A DNA stretch of 64,000 nt from Epinephelus fuscoguttatus. Lineage: Eukaryota > Chordata > Actinopteri > Perciformes > Serranidae. The notes under the pieces were generated by a model, which had not been told where the DNA came from, ran no database searches, and worked only from the letters and a program-made list of their open reading frames with translations. This document shows, in pieces, positions 11,701 through 21,678 of the stretch. The position numbers and the translations under genes were made by a program. The stretch is from NCBI RefSeq assembly GCF_011397635.1, contig NC_064758.1, positions 20,395,013 to 20,459,012 of the forward strand, written 5' to 3'. How positions within the stretch are numbered: the stretch's first letter is position 1; every line of letters starts with the position of its first letter.

Positions 11701-14700
11701 CGCAGCTTTGGGGTCATTACCCACCTGCAGGGCTACACACACAGTCATTGGTTAATATTGATTATTCTGCTGAAGGTTGTACTTGTGCTTATTGATCACA
11801 GCTGTTCATTTGATTTTGATAAGTCAGAGGAGGATATATGAGCCTCTGGTATTTTATTTATATTAATCTAACAGCGATTTAATATTACATACATCAAAAA
11901 GTATTGTATTTCATGTCTCCATCTGCTGGTGGGCCATCACGATAAGAGTATGCATGTATAATGTGCTGTTAATTCCACTACAGGAGAGACTTGATGATCA
12001 CTAAAAATTTAATTTAAGATAAAAAAAATGCAAAAAGGATTAAAAGCAAATGACAGAGAAGAGATTATCACTGAAAAAGGCCATCAGAGCAAAACTCAGG
12101 GCCAGACACCAATGCCAGATATTACAGAGCATTTTTTATATGATCAACAGGCTCGTAGATAGGACTACTTGAGACTTCATGTCAAAGACTATTGGCTCCT
12201 CAAGAGATGCTGTAATAGATTTTCAGAGGCAACTAGTATTGCTGTGCAATGCCCTCTTTCTTTAACCTCACTTAAATAAAAAAAAATTGACATATTAAAT
12301 ATAGTGTTAGAAAGCCACAGTATAAACTATGAAATCTCTTTAGAGGGTAAACCAAGAATTACACCACTAAACAATGATAGAGCAGTACCTTCCTGGCTGG
12401 GCTGGCTTGGCTCCTCCTGTTTTCCGTCATCGCTCTCTGAAGCTTTGAGGTAGAGCTGGAGCAACTCCTTGGACTGCCTCTCTTCCTCTCGTCGGTCCAA
12501 AACCCTCTGCATGGTCTCCTGCAGGTCCTCGGCCTTCTTCTGTTGGAAGCCCAGAGCAGAGGCAAGCTCAGGGCTCGGGGCGTCCACTAAGGTCTGGAAC
12601 ACACAGTGACACAAAGCAGTGAAACACTACAGCATGTCCATGTGGTGCCTCACACCAACAACAAATAAGGAAGCAAAATAAGGAGTAAACAAAAAGTAAA
12701 GCTAAAAGTAAAGTATATATTTTATTAAACATTACTCAAACAGGATTAAATAGTGCATTTGTTGGAGACTGTTTTTAGCTGCATATTAAGACACATTAGT
12801 GAGTAGTAATAAACAATATTGCCCATCTTACAAAAGGAACATATCACAAGATGTGACAGTGTGGCAAGCTGATGTGTTGTTGTTGTTTTTTTATAACAAT
12901 GCAGGTCTGTGGTGTGACAACCCTCCCACTGTCTTGGAGGTTGTCTTGGTCAGGCTCCCTGCAACCCTTAAGCTACAAATGCTGGCCCATGTGCTCACTG
13001 TCTCACCCTTCCTGCTGCTGGCATCCACCCTGCATCATTAGGCTTGTTTGAGATGAGCTGCGGCTTGCCTTAATAGTTAACGAGAGTAACCGATTGCAAT
13101 CAGAGGAGTCAGAAAGTGTGCCTCAAGTTAAACAGCTCTAAGTTAGCTTGAAGCAACTGGCAAAAGCGAAAGTAGCTGTAGAAGTACAATAGAAATCCCA
13201 CTATTATTGTATGGAGTTGGGAATGATGAGCACAGTCTGTGGCAGGATCAGTATGAATTTAAAAGTATACCATTTCCTGACTGATTGCTTCACTTTACAG
13301 ATCGCTTGAATTGCGCAAGAAACATTTGACACTATTAGCTTGTTTTTTTTCGTAATAATTCAAAAACTACTTGAAGTGCAGAGATACAAAAAAATAAATA
13401 AATAAAAGCATAATAATAAAACTAAAATCAAGGATTTTCCAAACTGTGAAACTGAATGAGGCGCTTTTCAAAGTTTCAAGCTTGGAACGTCATTAGTCAT
13501 GTGGTATTTGAGCTCTGACACAGTGTATTGAAACATTGCACTTCACAGGAATGGAACAAGCTGCTGAGCTACGGTATCACTCACCCATCTCTATGTAAAT
13601 CTCATTCGTGGAATTCCTTTTTGAAACATTAAGTAGCCGTCCCGGATGCAAACCTGTTTGGTGGGGATAAATCTAGCCTGGTGACACATGAGGAGCAGCT
13701 GATTGCCATGTTGCTGACCAGTTTGGTTTGTGACCCTTGTGGTTTGAGAATGCTGAAATGAGCTCTGGTGCTTTTTTATTAGTGTAGATGAAAGTGCCTC
13801 GAGTCCTTAGTGTTGTGGGTGAGATTTTGCTACAGCTCATGCTTTGCTGGGTTTGTGTGAGCTTTGTTGATTTGTTGTAGCTAAGTTTCTTCTTTGTGTT
13901 TGCGACTTGGGACGATTAAGATGGCTACTGAGCCTTTACTTTAGAGAAAACTTTGGGTATGCTGTTTTGCTATGTACTTACTTTGTAATTCCAGCTTTGT
14001 CTAATTCATAGTTGGGAGTTCGTGAAAACGGAGCACTGTGAGTTTGTTCTGTCTCACTGCAGGCCATGTGTTTTGTTAGGCACTTATGATGAACTTTGAT
14101 GCTCATTCTGGAGATCAACATCTTGATGTGTACTTTGGGTCAAGGGCTGAACCTCATTTCCTGCTGACCATACCCCTCATTGTTCTATAATCCTTGCTTT
14201 CCTGTGTTCAGGCAAGAACGAAGTCAGGTTGTATAAGGTACCTCTTATCTATAGACAGTGTTTTAAAAATAGTAGATGCTGGTCGGCACAACCCGTAGTT
14301 TGGAGAACCAGGCAGGAGTACCAATACCAAAGTTGAGCAATGTGCTGCTGTGGATGGGAGCAGCAGCAATTTTAGCATTTTAGCTACCTAGAAAAAGTCC
14401 CATCTAAAAAAATCAATATCTGTTTAACTGAACAGTATATTCATAATATTTACACTGCTTTTACTAGTTTGTAGTTTGTGTCTTACTGTGGGACTTGTGG
14501 ACACTAAGAACAATACAGAATATTACCAGCCATATCCTTTAACAGGACAAAGATTAAAAAGTTGTTGGTGGCAACTGAGGAAAGTGATTTTCAGGTCGTA
14601 CTACTTCCTTATCATTTCCTTACCAGTGCATGCTGGGATACGCATTACAGCAAACACTGTTAGTGAAACAGAGGAATGATGCTGGTACCTGTAAGTCTTC

Positions 14701-16489
14701 CTCAGACATGAAGATGATGCTGGTAAGGTCCTGCTTCAGCTGCTGAGCCAGGTGCCACCAGGGCGATGCAGCAGCGGAGGCGTCCACTGCATCGGCCCCC
14801 AGAATCATAGAATCCCTGGCCATCCAGGCTGTGCCACCATCCACTACAATGAAACAGTAAATTAGCACCAAAAAACAATGACGTGCATTTCATATAGAAA
14901 TTTTAAGAATCCATCCAGAATGCAGACAAATCTCAGATAGAATTGAACGTACTTACTCCTGCGAGCTGGAGACCATGTCTCTTTTTCATGCAACAACATG
15001 AACTTTGTGTTTAGAGGTAAACACAAAAAGTAGGCCTGATCCTGTACTATTGTCCCGTCATCCTCTAGAACCACTGTGACCCTCTCATCGGGGCTGAACC
15101 CAAGAAACTCACATCCTGCGAAAAGAACAGAGAAATTACAGACCTCACTGAGCTTATACAAATATACTGAAAAAAGAAGTTTGATACTCTTTAGCAATAC
15201 AGCCAAAGCAATCGAAAAACCAGTCCCCAAGTCCAATACAAACTAAATTTATGAGGCAGTATCAGCTTACACACCACCTGATCATTTGAGAATTCAAGCA
15301 AACACCAGTGTCTTCTGTTCTTCTGAAAACAAGTCAATCCATCTTAGTTGTCACCTCTTTTTTCATCACAGCTGCTCCTATGTGTCACTGCTGTTGAGTG
15401 GTTGTGCTTCTAACACCCTCTGTCAGCCTAACCTTAGGCTTGCCTTTTAAAAGCATGCATATTCCATGTGAGTGATGAATACATATTTCTACATCTTTAC
15501 TGTGAAACGTCCCAGTGACACAAATGAACCCCTTTATGGTTTCAGTTTCACAACCAACTTGTATTTTTATTGTATTTTTCTACTGTATATGCTCTCTATG
15601 TACAATAGAGACCATTTGATTCAGTACTGTGTAATACCTGTAACAACACGTTTGTCTGTAATGTAACTTTATGCAAAAGGTCAAAATGGTGAATGTATGA
15701 ATGGAAGTTTTCCAAGAAACAGCATTCCAGGTTTTGTGTCCTCTCCAGTTACAGGACTGCATCAAAATTAAAATATGTATCTGTACACCCAACATGTAAA
15801 TGGTTTCAACAAACAGACTGCACAATCTTGACACTGTCCTTTTTGTATTTTGGATATATGAGAGTCATTGAGGTGTGCATTGATCCGGGCACCGCCTGCT
15901 GACTAGCATGCCAGGAATGAGCAGGACAGGAGGGAGGTCTTGCCTGACTTTTCATGTTTAGTCCCTGCGAGTTTGGACACGATGGAAATGTTGCCACACT
16001 CAGCTCGTTCCTGAGCATGACAGATAAGCAGCAGGGCTGCCTGGAGGAAGAGATTTTGTATTTGAATAGGACCTTTCTGTCTAAATAAAGGATAATTAAA
16101 AAGCATACTGCCAACGGCGGCATTTAGTGCTGAAGATCACTGTACATCATAACACTAAGTACACAAAACGTAACGTTCATAACACTAAGTACACAAAACG
16201 TAACGTTCATAACACTAAGTACACAAAACGTAACGTTACAGCACCGTTGCCATTGAGTACTGCAAACTAACGGCTAAATACAGTGTCGCATTACTCTTAA
16301 CTTTTACCATACATTTCTATTAAACTTGCCATAAAATTATAACACTGCGGTCACAATTCATATAACGTTATATTCAAAAGTTAAAGCGAACTCACCTTTT
16401 GTCTTCAGCTCATCTAAAGACGGAACTACCAACCCGTATGATTTCTGTCGTGTAAAATTACACACCTTACACGGTTTCCTGTCTGTCAT
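8522..16489 (-). CDS. DFFA: DFFA: DNA fragmentation factor subunit alpha (ICAD/DFF45), complete
   Basis: Six coding exons join in frame: 16489-16396, 15115-14957, 14843-14689, 12593-12389, 10807-10683 and 8746-8522. They total 963 bp, or 320 residues; the human protein has 331. The product is the chaperone and inhibitor of the CAD/DFFB nuclease. Caspase-3 cleavage of it frees CAD to cut DNA between nucleosomes during apoptosis. Visible domains are an N-terminal CIDE-N domain (about 5-82, with GLVVPSLDELK, VVLEDDGTIV and YFLCLP), a middle domain (about 86-180, with DGGTAW, SSI-like TSIIFMSEEDLQ and RREEERQSKELLQLYL) and a C-terminal DFF-C helical domain (about 240-295, with KAELNIRLQQVQAMQS). 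A caspase motif DAVD is at 102-105. The second site region reads AEVDGMEVDS (209-218). The C-terminus is acidic and polar, with no basic nuclear signal. All junctions are GT-AG. The start is the first ATG of exon 1 and aligns with the family. Confidence 0.95.
8862..9010. repeat. Possible degraded dispersed repeat in DFFA intron 5
   Basis: Repeated 'agtaccagtattac'-type motifs in 8925-8965 and the 'gccatagtgagaaaat' opening resemble the end of a dispersed teleost element. The far end is not resolved. The rest of intron 5 (9011-10682) holds nothing I recognise. Confidence 0.3.
10683..10807 (-). CDS. DFFA: DFFA coding exon 5
   Basis: Encodes GAGDAEVDGMEVDSASG, the region of the second caspase site, then RTLMVLKGK and STEDLQ, where the C-terminal domain begins. 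The acceptor is tgtcag, the donor CAG/gtaatc, and the exit is in phase 0. Confidence 0.9.
11191..11655. mobile_element. TTAA-flanked miniature element in DFFA intron 4
   Basis: A 465-bp block lies between TTAA at 11187-11190 and TTAA at 11656-11659. The ends are imperfect inverted repeats (gggggaactgcgcc at the left; aggaggacaccacc as the complement of the right end). An internal inverted pair surrounds 'gactttacac' and 'agtcaagagctgctctatgg'. It has no coding capacity. TTAA duplication suggests piggyBac-type mobilisation. Confidence 0.6.
12389..12593 (-). CDS. DFFA: DFFA coding exon 4
   Basis: Encodes TLVDAPSPEL through a charged helix (RRE EERQSKELLQLYLKA) to the polar EEPSQPSQE stretch. 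The acceptor is gtgttccag, the donor GAAG/gtactg, and the exit is in phase 1. Confidence 0.92.
12594..14688. other. DFFA intron 3, nothing further recognised
   Basis: 2.1 kb between exons 4 and 3 on the minus strand. The open frame at 12799-13041 has no domain or splice support. No clear mobile element was seen. Confidence 0.5.
14689..14843 (-). CDS. DFFA: DFFA coding exon 3
   Basis: Encodes MDGGTAW through SEEDLQ, including the DAVD motif at residues 102-105 that corresponds to the first human caspase-3 site (DETD). The acceptor is tcattgtag, the donor CAG/gtacca, and the exit is in phase 0. Confidence 0.92.
14957..15115 (-). CDS. DFFA: DFFA coding exon 2
   Basis: Holds most of the CIDE-N domain (CEFLGFSPDERVTVVLEDDG and onward to ETWSPARR). 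The acceptor is ttcgcag and the donor gtaagt, phase 1 in and phase 1 out. Intron 2 is short, 113 bp. Confidence 0.92.
16148..16237. repeat. Perfect tandem repeat, 3 copies of a 30-bp unit
   Basis: Three identical 30-bp units at 16148-16177, 16178-16207 and 16208-16237. Each contains AACACTAAGTACAC and ends TAACGTT. The array is in DFFA intron 1, about 160 bp downstream of the exon 1 donor in transcript terms. Perfect identity implies recent expansion. Confidence 0.95.
16396..16489 (-). CDS. DFFA: DFFA coding exon 1
   Basis: ATG at 16489 followed by TDRKPCKVCNFTRQKSYG, the start of the CIDE-N domain. The exon ends in phase 1 at a ctcacc (GGTGAG) donor. The sequence upstream is not open in an obviously coding way, which favours this start. 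Confidence 0.9.
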
Positions 16490-16866
16490 TCTGGCGTTAT
16501 GAACAGAAGTGTTATTTTCTTATTTCTTTTTCATAATTTAAGTTGTCAAATTCAGACAGATACTTCTGGTCTTCAGCAGTTTCGAACACGGAACCGCCGC
16601 GGTGGCTTCTTCTTCTTCTACTCCTTCTTTTAGGTTGAACAGCAGCTTGTGTCCTCGGTATTACACTACTACCATCTGCTGGATGTAGTTAACTCCTACA
16701 AGTGTCTGGTGTTAGTTCTTCTGCCCTCTGGTCATCATTGGTACCTGTTCTTGGTGTTCTTGTTTTGGGGTGTTGTTGCTTTTGGTGTTATTATAGTTGT
16801 CACACAGTGAATTTCCGAAATGATTAATAAATATCCATCTATCTATCTGGCTACTTAAGTTGTGCC

Positions 16867-16941
16867 TGCCGAGATTTGCATCCCCCTGTTGTTTCAGCCA
16901 GTATGAGTGATGTATGAACACTCACACTGTCCAACCAAAAT
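16867..16941 (+). repeat. Copy of a local repeat also at 18331-18409
   Basis: The block 'tttgcatccccctgttgttt' and following 'cactgtccaaccaaa' align with 'gttgcatccctgttatttca' and 'attgtctagccaaa' at 18331-18409 in the same orientation. Origin unknown. Confidence 0.6.
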
Positions 16942-17095
16942 AGCACAAAAAAATGTTCTGGTCTTACCTCTAGAGCCAGCATTCCTTATACTGGGAAACA
17001 CTCCAGAAGGTATAGACACTAAAAACCAGACAAATCTGCTTGGGGCCACCAACTGTCCAACAACGTAGCCTAGGGAAAGATTGAAGAGTGTATAT

Positions 17096-17300
17096 AAGAT
17101 AAGATAAGATAAGATAAGATAAGATACACCTTTATTGATCCCGCATTTGAGAAATTCCAGGGTTACAGCAGTCAAGGGGAAAGAGTCAGATTAAAGATTT
17201 CAAAATTTAAAAATGTAAAACAAACTAGGCATGCAAAAAGAGTACAAAAATGCAAGAAACAGCAATAAATAATAATAATAATAATAATAATGAGCAGTAT
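17096..17300 (-). repeat. LINE-type 3' end with (AAGAT)n tail
   Basis: Six AAGAT units (17096-17125) are followed by 'acacctttattgatccc', the usual 3' end of L2-like teleost retrotransposons read in reverse. The body fades into an AAT microsatellite at about 17265-17290. It is a truncated copy with no coding sequence. Confidence 0.65.
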
Positions 17301-17811
17301 TTGATGGAAAGCATAACAGCTGGGAGCTTATCTATGTTTCCCAGGTTCTATGTTCCCCACTTACACAAAACAGGTTCTATGTTTCCCGCTCAACCAAGCG
17401 GGAAACATAGGGATGGCCCCTAACAGCCAAGCTCCAACTTAACGCTGATGTTTTCAACATTAAGTGGACACCAGTAATACTACAGTTGCCGAGACTGATT
17501 AAGGACACAGCTTCTCCATAACCCCAGTAGAGAAGAGGAAGTTGGTCGATACTGTCAACATGCAACTGAAACCATAAATACTTATGTGTTTCTCAGTGTG
17601 TAGAAGTACATGTATAGTGGCGATACATTGACAAGTGATTGAGGTGTTGCCTCTGTATATAATATGGACATGATAGGTTGATGCAAAGCTTGCATTTGTT
17701 ATGTGATACATCATGTTTGTTTGTTCTCTGATGTACATACTGAATACATTTGATTGAATTTGAAAATAAAATTCAAGAGGGAAATAAAATTGTGGTAGCA
17801 CTGCTTGATCC

Positions 17812-18250
17812 CAGGGGTGTAAATATAGAGAGGTCAGTCAGGGCGGTTGTTCTGGGGCCCATGAGGTGAGGAGGCCCATAGAAAGAGTGGGTCCTCTGAA
17901 GGTATGAAGGAGAGAAAACGGCGCCTTTTAGGTTATTCAGATTGCCACCTTAGATATATGCCTGTGTTAGAAAAAAGAAAAAAAACTGGTTTTCTTTTTT
18001 TTGTAGTCAGTAGCAATCTATAACAAAATATGTTATAAAATATTTGCTTATTCTACATAAACTATAAATGAGCTATAAAAATGGCGACTATTATTTCTGG
18101 GTAATATATATATGTTGCTGTTGTCGAGTCTCCATTTGATCATGTGACGAGATGATAAGATTACACCATAACTAGTTTAGGCACAAAAACAGTAACTAGC
18201 ATAGACAAGGCCCGTCATAATAGTGTGCACTGGGGCCCGTTCTAACTACC
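17812..18250. repeat. Probable dispersed repeat with 'ggggcccat' ends
   Basis: The stretch opens 'caggggtgtaaatatagaga' and 'ctggggcccatgaggtga', and 'cactggggcccgttct' recurs near 18230. This resembles a dispersed non-autonomous family seen in many fish introns. Boundaries are uncertain. Confidence 0.35.
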
Positions 18251-18285
18251 TGATGCCGCTTGATCCTCAAGTGACTGAAAAAGAA

Positions 18286-18690
18286 CTTTAGAGGTGGATG
18301 CATTATTCGGCAACACTGCGTTTTTGTAGGCTGCCAGCAGACAGTTGCATCCCTGTTATTTCAGCAAAGATGAATGTGAAATGTGGGACATTCCCATTGT
18401 CTAGCCAAAGACCAAAAATATAAGCTTGTAACACTGTTTGATGTCAAAGTGTCTGGAAATGACCTTAGAGGTGGATGCATCATTTGGCAAAACTGACTTT
18501 GTAGGGAAGCAGTTCTCGGCAGGTGATTATCAGCACATATTTTGGGCCATTTTGGCTCCGGAGTGAATTTCAAATATACATTTAATAACCACCTAAACTG
18601 AAATAACAGGCGATGCATTTCTCAGCAGCTAATCAGTTCCACCAAATAATGCAAAGACACTTCAAATCAAACTGTGACAGGAATCAATGT
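18286..18690. repeat. Complex direct and inverted local repeat
   Basis: The motif 'tagaggtggatgcat' followed by 'att(c/t)ggcaa' occurs at 18289-18312 and 18467-18490. A diverged inverted copy (gatgcatttctcag, ttccaccaaataatgcaaag) lies at 18610-18660. The segment could fold as an imperfect hairpin and may be the eroded core of an unclassified element. Confidence 0.5.
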
Positions 18691-20204
18691 TATTAGCACA
18701 TACTTTATTTGAGTGACATTGACAGAGTGAATCTTCCTACATTCATTTTTCCACACGTGAAAATCTCATGTTAGATTAACAGATGAAAACTTGCTTGTTT
18801 GAAAGCACAGTGGTATAGAACACCAAAGAGTTTGCATTACATTACAAACCATCACAGTAGCTGGTAGTCTAGTTTTCGCTGCAGGCTGTGCTGCAAGGTG
18901 CATGCAAATCTCAGGCAGGTACAACTCAGCATAACAGGTTTGGTTTAGTTTGTGCTCCCAACTCAAATCAAGATGCAACACCACTAATGGATGCTAGATG
19001 TTGATCCAAAAACTTAAATAAATTCACTTGTTGACTCTTTAACTACTCCCTACAGGTATATGCAGAAAATTTCTAGAAACTTTACAAGTAAACCAACCAG
19101 TTTAGAGCATTTTAAAATAAAAATCTGAGATAGGGGTGCCATTTTAGGAAGCCACACTTCATAGGAAAAGTGCACACACTATGACTTCTTCATGAACTTT
19201 TTTTTAATGACATTTTTTAAGCATACTAACACTTTACAAAACTACAACAACCCACAGTGACCTAGTGTACATAACCCCCATAATACATTCTAGTTTTCCA
19301 CTTTTTGATGCATTTGAAAGTGATGAAAAAGAGACAGTGTTTGACATTGATTGTGCCTATCCACAACTGTCGAGCAATAGCTTCTGGTGGGGTACGGCAA
19401 CACCACTCACACAAACCACACACAGAACTGCAGCAGACCTTAACAGGCTACCAGAACCAGTAGTAATAATAATGGCAGTTTGTTTATCTTATTTATAATT
19501 ATGTTTACTTTATATTTGGGAGGACATTTGAGTAGCAATATGTCCAACCCAATATATAAAAACTGCCTTTGACTGATATAATAACCAACCAATGGTGAAC
19601 AGTAAATGAAAATTTCTGACACTAATTTTGTTTCATCACTGATAGCTGTAGCACAACCCTAATTTCATATCTGTAAATTGCATTGCAGTATAGCCTTCAT
19701 GACATGGGCACTTATCTTTATCCTTATTGTTAATTTTTAGGGCACTATCAGAACACACCTGCACACTCAGAATTCAGAATTCAGAAAATGGTGGACAGTA
19801 AATAGGGAGTGATTTTTGACTCATCCTCTGTCTCCAAAGGAGGCTTGACTTGAAATGTGTCTGTCAGTCTCTCTAGGGAAATATAATGACAGCATTTTTT
19901 TCCACAAGAACATTATGGCCACAGTAGCTACTAGATAATTTAGCTTCTTTTAATGTGTCACTCAGTGGTGGTCACGAAGATTAATGTGCCATTATTATTA
20001 CAGCTCAAACAGGGATATATCAGTCATACTGGCTTGATTGACAGGATTGTCTTGGAGTCGTCAGACTGCAAGGCAAGGCTGGATTATTCAATGGACAAAT
20101 GGAACAACTAATCCAGGGCCTCAGGATCTTAAGGCTCCCAGACCCCAGTGGCCCAATGGCTCCAGTTCCATTGCTTTTTTCTGTTGTTTTGATTAATTAC
20201 AAAT

Positions 20205-20553
20205 TCAGTCATTCATTTTCTGTACCTGCATATTCTGTTGGGGATTGCAGGGGGACTGGAGCCTATTCCAGCTGACATTGGATGAGAGGCAGAGTACACC
20301 CTGGACAGGCCGCCAGATTATCACAGGGCTGACACATAGAGACAGACAGCCATCCATGCTCACATTTACCAATAACCCTAATGTGCACGTCTTTAGATTG
20401 TCGTAGAATGTGGAGAAAACTCAAGGTGACAGGAGGAGGGCGAACAGAAGCAGGGGCTCCCACACCTGGGTTCAAACGACACACTCTGGGTTCGAACCAG
20501 GGACCCCTTTGATGTGAGGCAACAATGCTAACCATTACGCCACTGTGCCACCC
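20205..20553 (-). mobile_element. tRNA-headed SINE-like / LINE-tailed teleost repeat
   Basis: Read on the minus strand it opens GGGTGGCACAGTGGCGTAAT and carries box A-like (GTAATGGTTAGC) and box B-like (GGTTCGAACC, plus 20488-20498) motifs. It continues through the familiar 'ctgacacatagagacagaca' and 'taccctggacaggcc'-type body to a 'gtacagaaaatgaatg' tail. It is a non-coding retroposon, not a functional tRNA gene. Confidence 0.6.
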
Positions 20554-20618
20554 ATTAACCACAGATTTATGTTTGAAAATGCACCACAAAATATCTCCTG
20601 GTACAAAAAGTGTTTTAA

Positions 20619-21260
20619 AGGTCCAGTGTGCAGGATGTAGCAACATCTAGTGGTGAGATTGCAGAACTGAAACTTCTCTCGTTTTTTTTTTTTTTTTACA
20701 TACTTTATTAATCCCCGAGGGGAAATAAAATTTTTTCACTCTGTTGTCAATTACAATTACACACAGGTCCGAACACACACATGCACAAACAGGACCTATA
20801 CATGCACTAAGTGGAGAGATGTCAGAGTGGGGCTGCCCATGACAGGTGCTCCGAGCGGTTGGGGGGTTCGGTGCCTTGCTCAAGGGCACCGCGGCAGTGC
20901 CCAGGAGGTGAACTGGCACCTCTCCAGCTACCAGTCCACGACTTGAACAGGCCACCCTCTGGTTCCCAACCCAAGTCCCTATGGACTGAGCTACTGCCTC
21001 CTCCTTTTCCAAGGAGAACTGCAGTGGTTGATGCGAAAACACTAAAACACGAAAACATGAATGACCTTACAGTGCAACAACACGGTGGACTCTGTGGAAG
21101 AGGACCCACTCTGTATGTAGATATAAACCGCTTATTATCAGGTTACGAAAACACAACATTTCTTTTTTTAGCCAATTATACACTAATGTAAATATAGTTA
21201 TGAAGATTGTAGGTTATCGTGTCAACCAAAAGATGCCCCTGAATCCTAAATACAGGAGCC
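20619..21260 (-). mobile_element. TTAA-flanked miniature element, interrupted by a SINE
   Basis: TTAA (20615-20618) precedes aggtccagtgtgcagga, then 'catctagtggtgagattgca' and 'ctgaaacttctc'. These match, in reverse, the right end of the element at 48679-49546. After the SINE insertion it resumes with 'aaggagaactgcagtgg' and continues to a degraded end near 21260 ('cctgaatcctaaataca'). The central portion is shorter than in relatives. Confidence 0.65.
20682..21003 (-). mobile_element. tRNA-derived SINE
   Basis: Read on the minus strand it begins GGAGGCAGTAGCTCAGTCCA, with box A around 20981-20993 and box B (TGTTCAAGTC) around 20939-20949. A GC-rich body follows ('gagcaaggcaccgaaccccc'), then a LINE-like tail (cctcggggattaataaagta) and poly-A, seen as poly-T at 20682-20697. 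It is full length by structure and inserted inside the miniature element. Confidence 0.7.
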
Positions 21261-21370
21261 CTGTGCCCAAATATAGCCTAGTTTTACTTTTATTCTATTA
21301 ATTACACATGGCCAATAAAGCTGATCGTTTTTCTGATCAATTTTTATTATTATATTGTTATTATTATTTG

Positions 21371-21433
21371 TAGTAGTAGTAGTAGTAGTAGTATAGTAGT
21401 AGCAGTAGTGGTAGTAGCAGTGGTAGTAGTAGT
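21371..21433. repeat. (TAG)n microsatellite
   Basis: Imperfect TAG/CAG/TGG trinucleotide array, about 200 bp upstream of the PEX14 start codon. It is likely length-polymorphic. Confidence 0.9.
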
Positions 21434-21642
21434 TTTAAGACTTTTATTAATTTGGGTGATATTGTGATTGTTGTAAATATCTAAATTAAACTTTTGTGTA
21501 AACTTTTCCTGTAAACTTAATGAGTAAAATCGTCTTTCTTTGATAAATATATGTAATATATGGCTTGTTGATATCCTTCAGGAAAAGCAGTCGAGTGAGG
21601 AGCACTCGAGCAGCCTGTCAGCAAACGAGGAGGGATAGGAAG

Positions 21643-21678
21643 ATGGCATCCACCGACCAACCTGACCCACCAACACAG
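21643..21678 (+). CDS. PEX14: PEX14 coding exon 1
   Basis: ATG GCA TCC encodes [12 protein letters not shown], ending in phase 0 at CAG/gtctac. It resembles the human MASSEQAEQPSQ opening. The 5' flank (21590-21642) is purine-rich and fits a 5' UTR. No TATA box is clear. Confidence 0.88.

Larger units (their letters stand above)
16490..20204. other. Intergenic gap between divergent DFFA and PEX14, left part
   Basis: Contains the probable DFFA promoter side immediately after 16489, then repeats described separately (17096, 18286). No coding exon was recognised. The 'cttcttcttcttctactcc' stretch at about 16606-16630 and the following 100 bp resemble a common dispersed teleost repeat. Confidence 0.5.

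Noticed and set aside
14862..15236. 124-codon open frame on the minus strand as a separate gene
   Set aside because: It is DFFA exon 2 read through its flanking introns; splice sites and homology define the real exon at 14957-15115.
20488..20553. Possible tRNA gene on the minus strand
   Set aside because: Box A and box B motifs are present, but they belong to the head of a retroposed SINE-like repeat. No proper cloverleaf was found.
20811..21191. 126-codon open frame on the plus strand
   Set aside because: It runs through the SINE and the miniature element and does not resemble a protein family.
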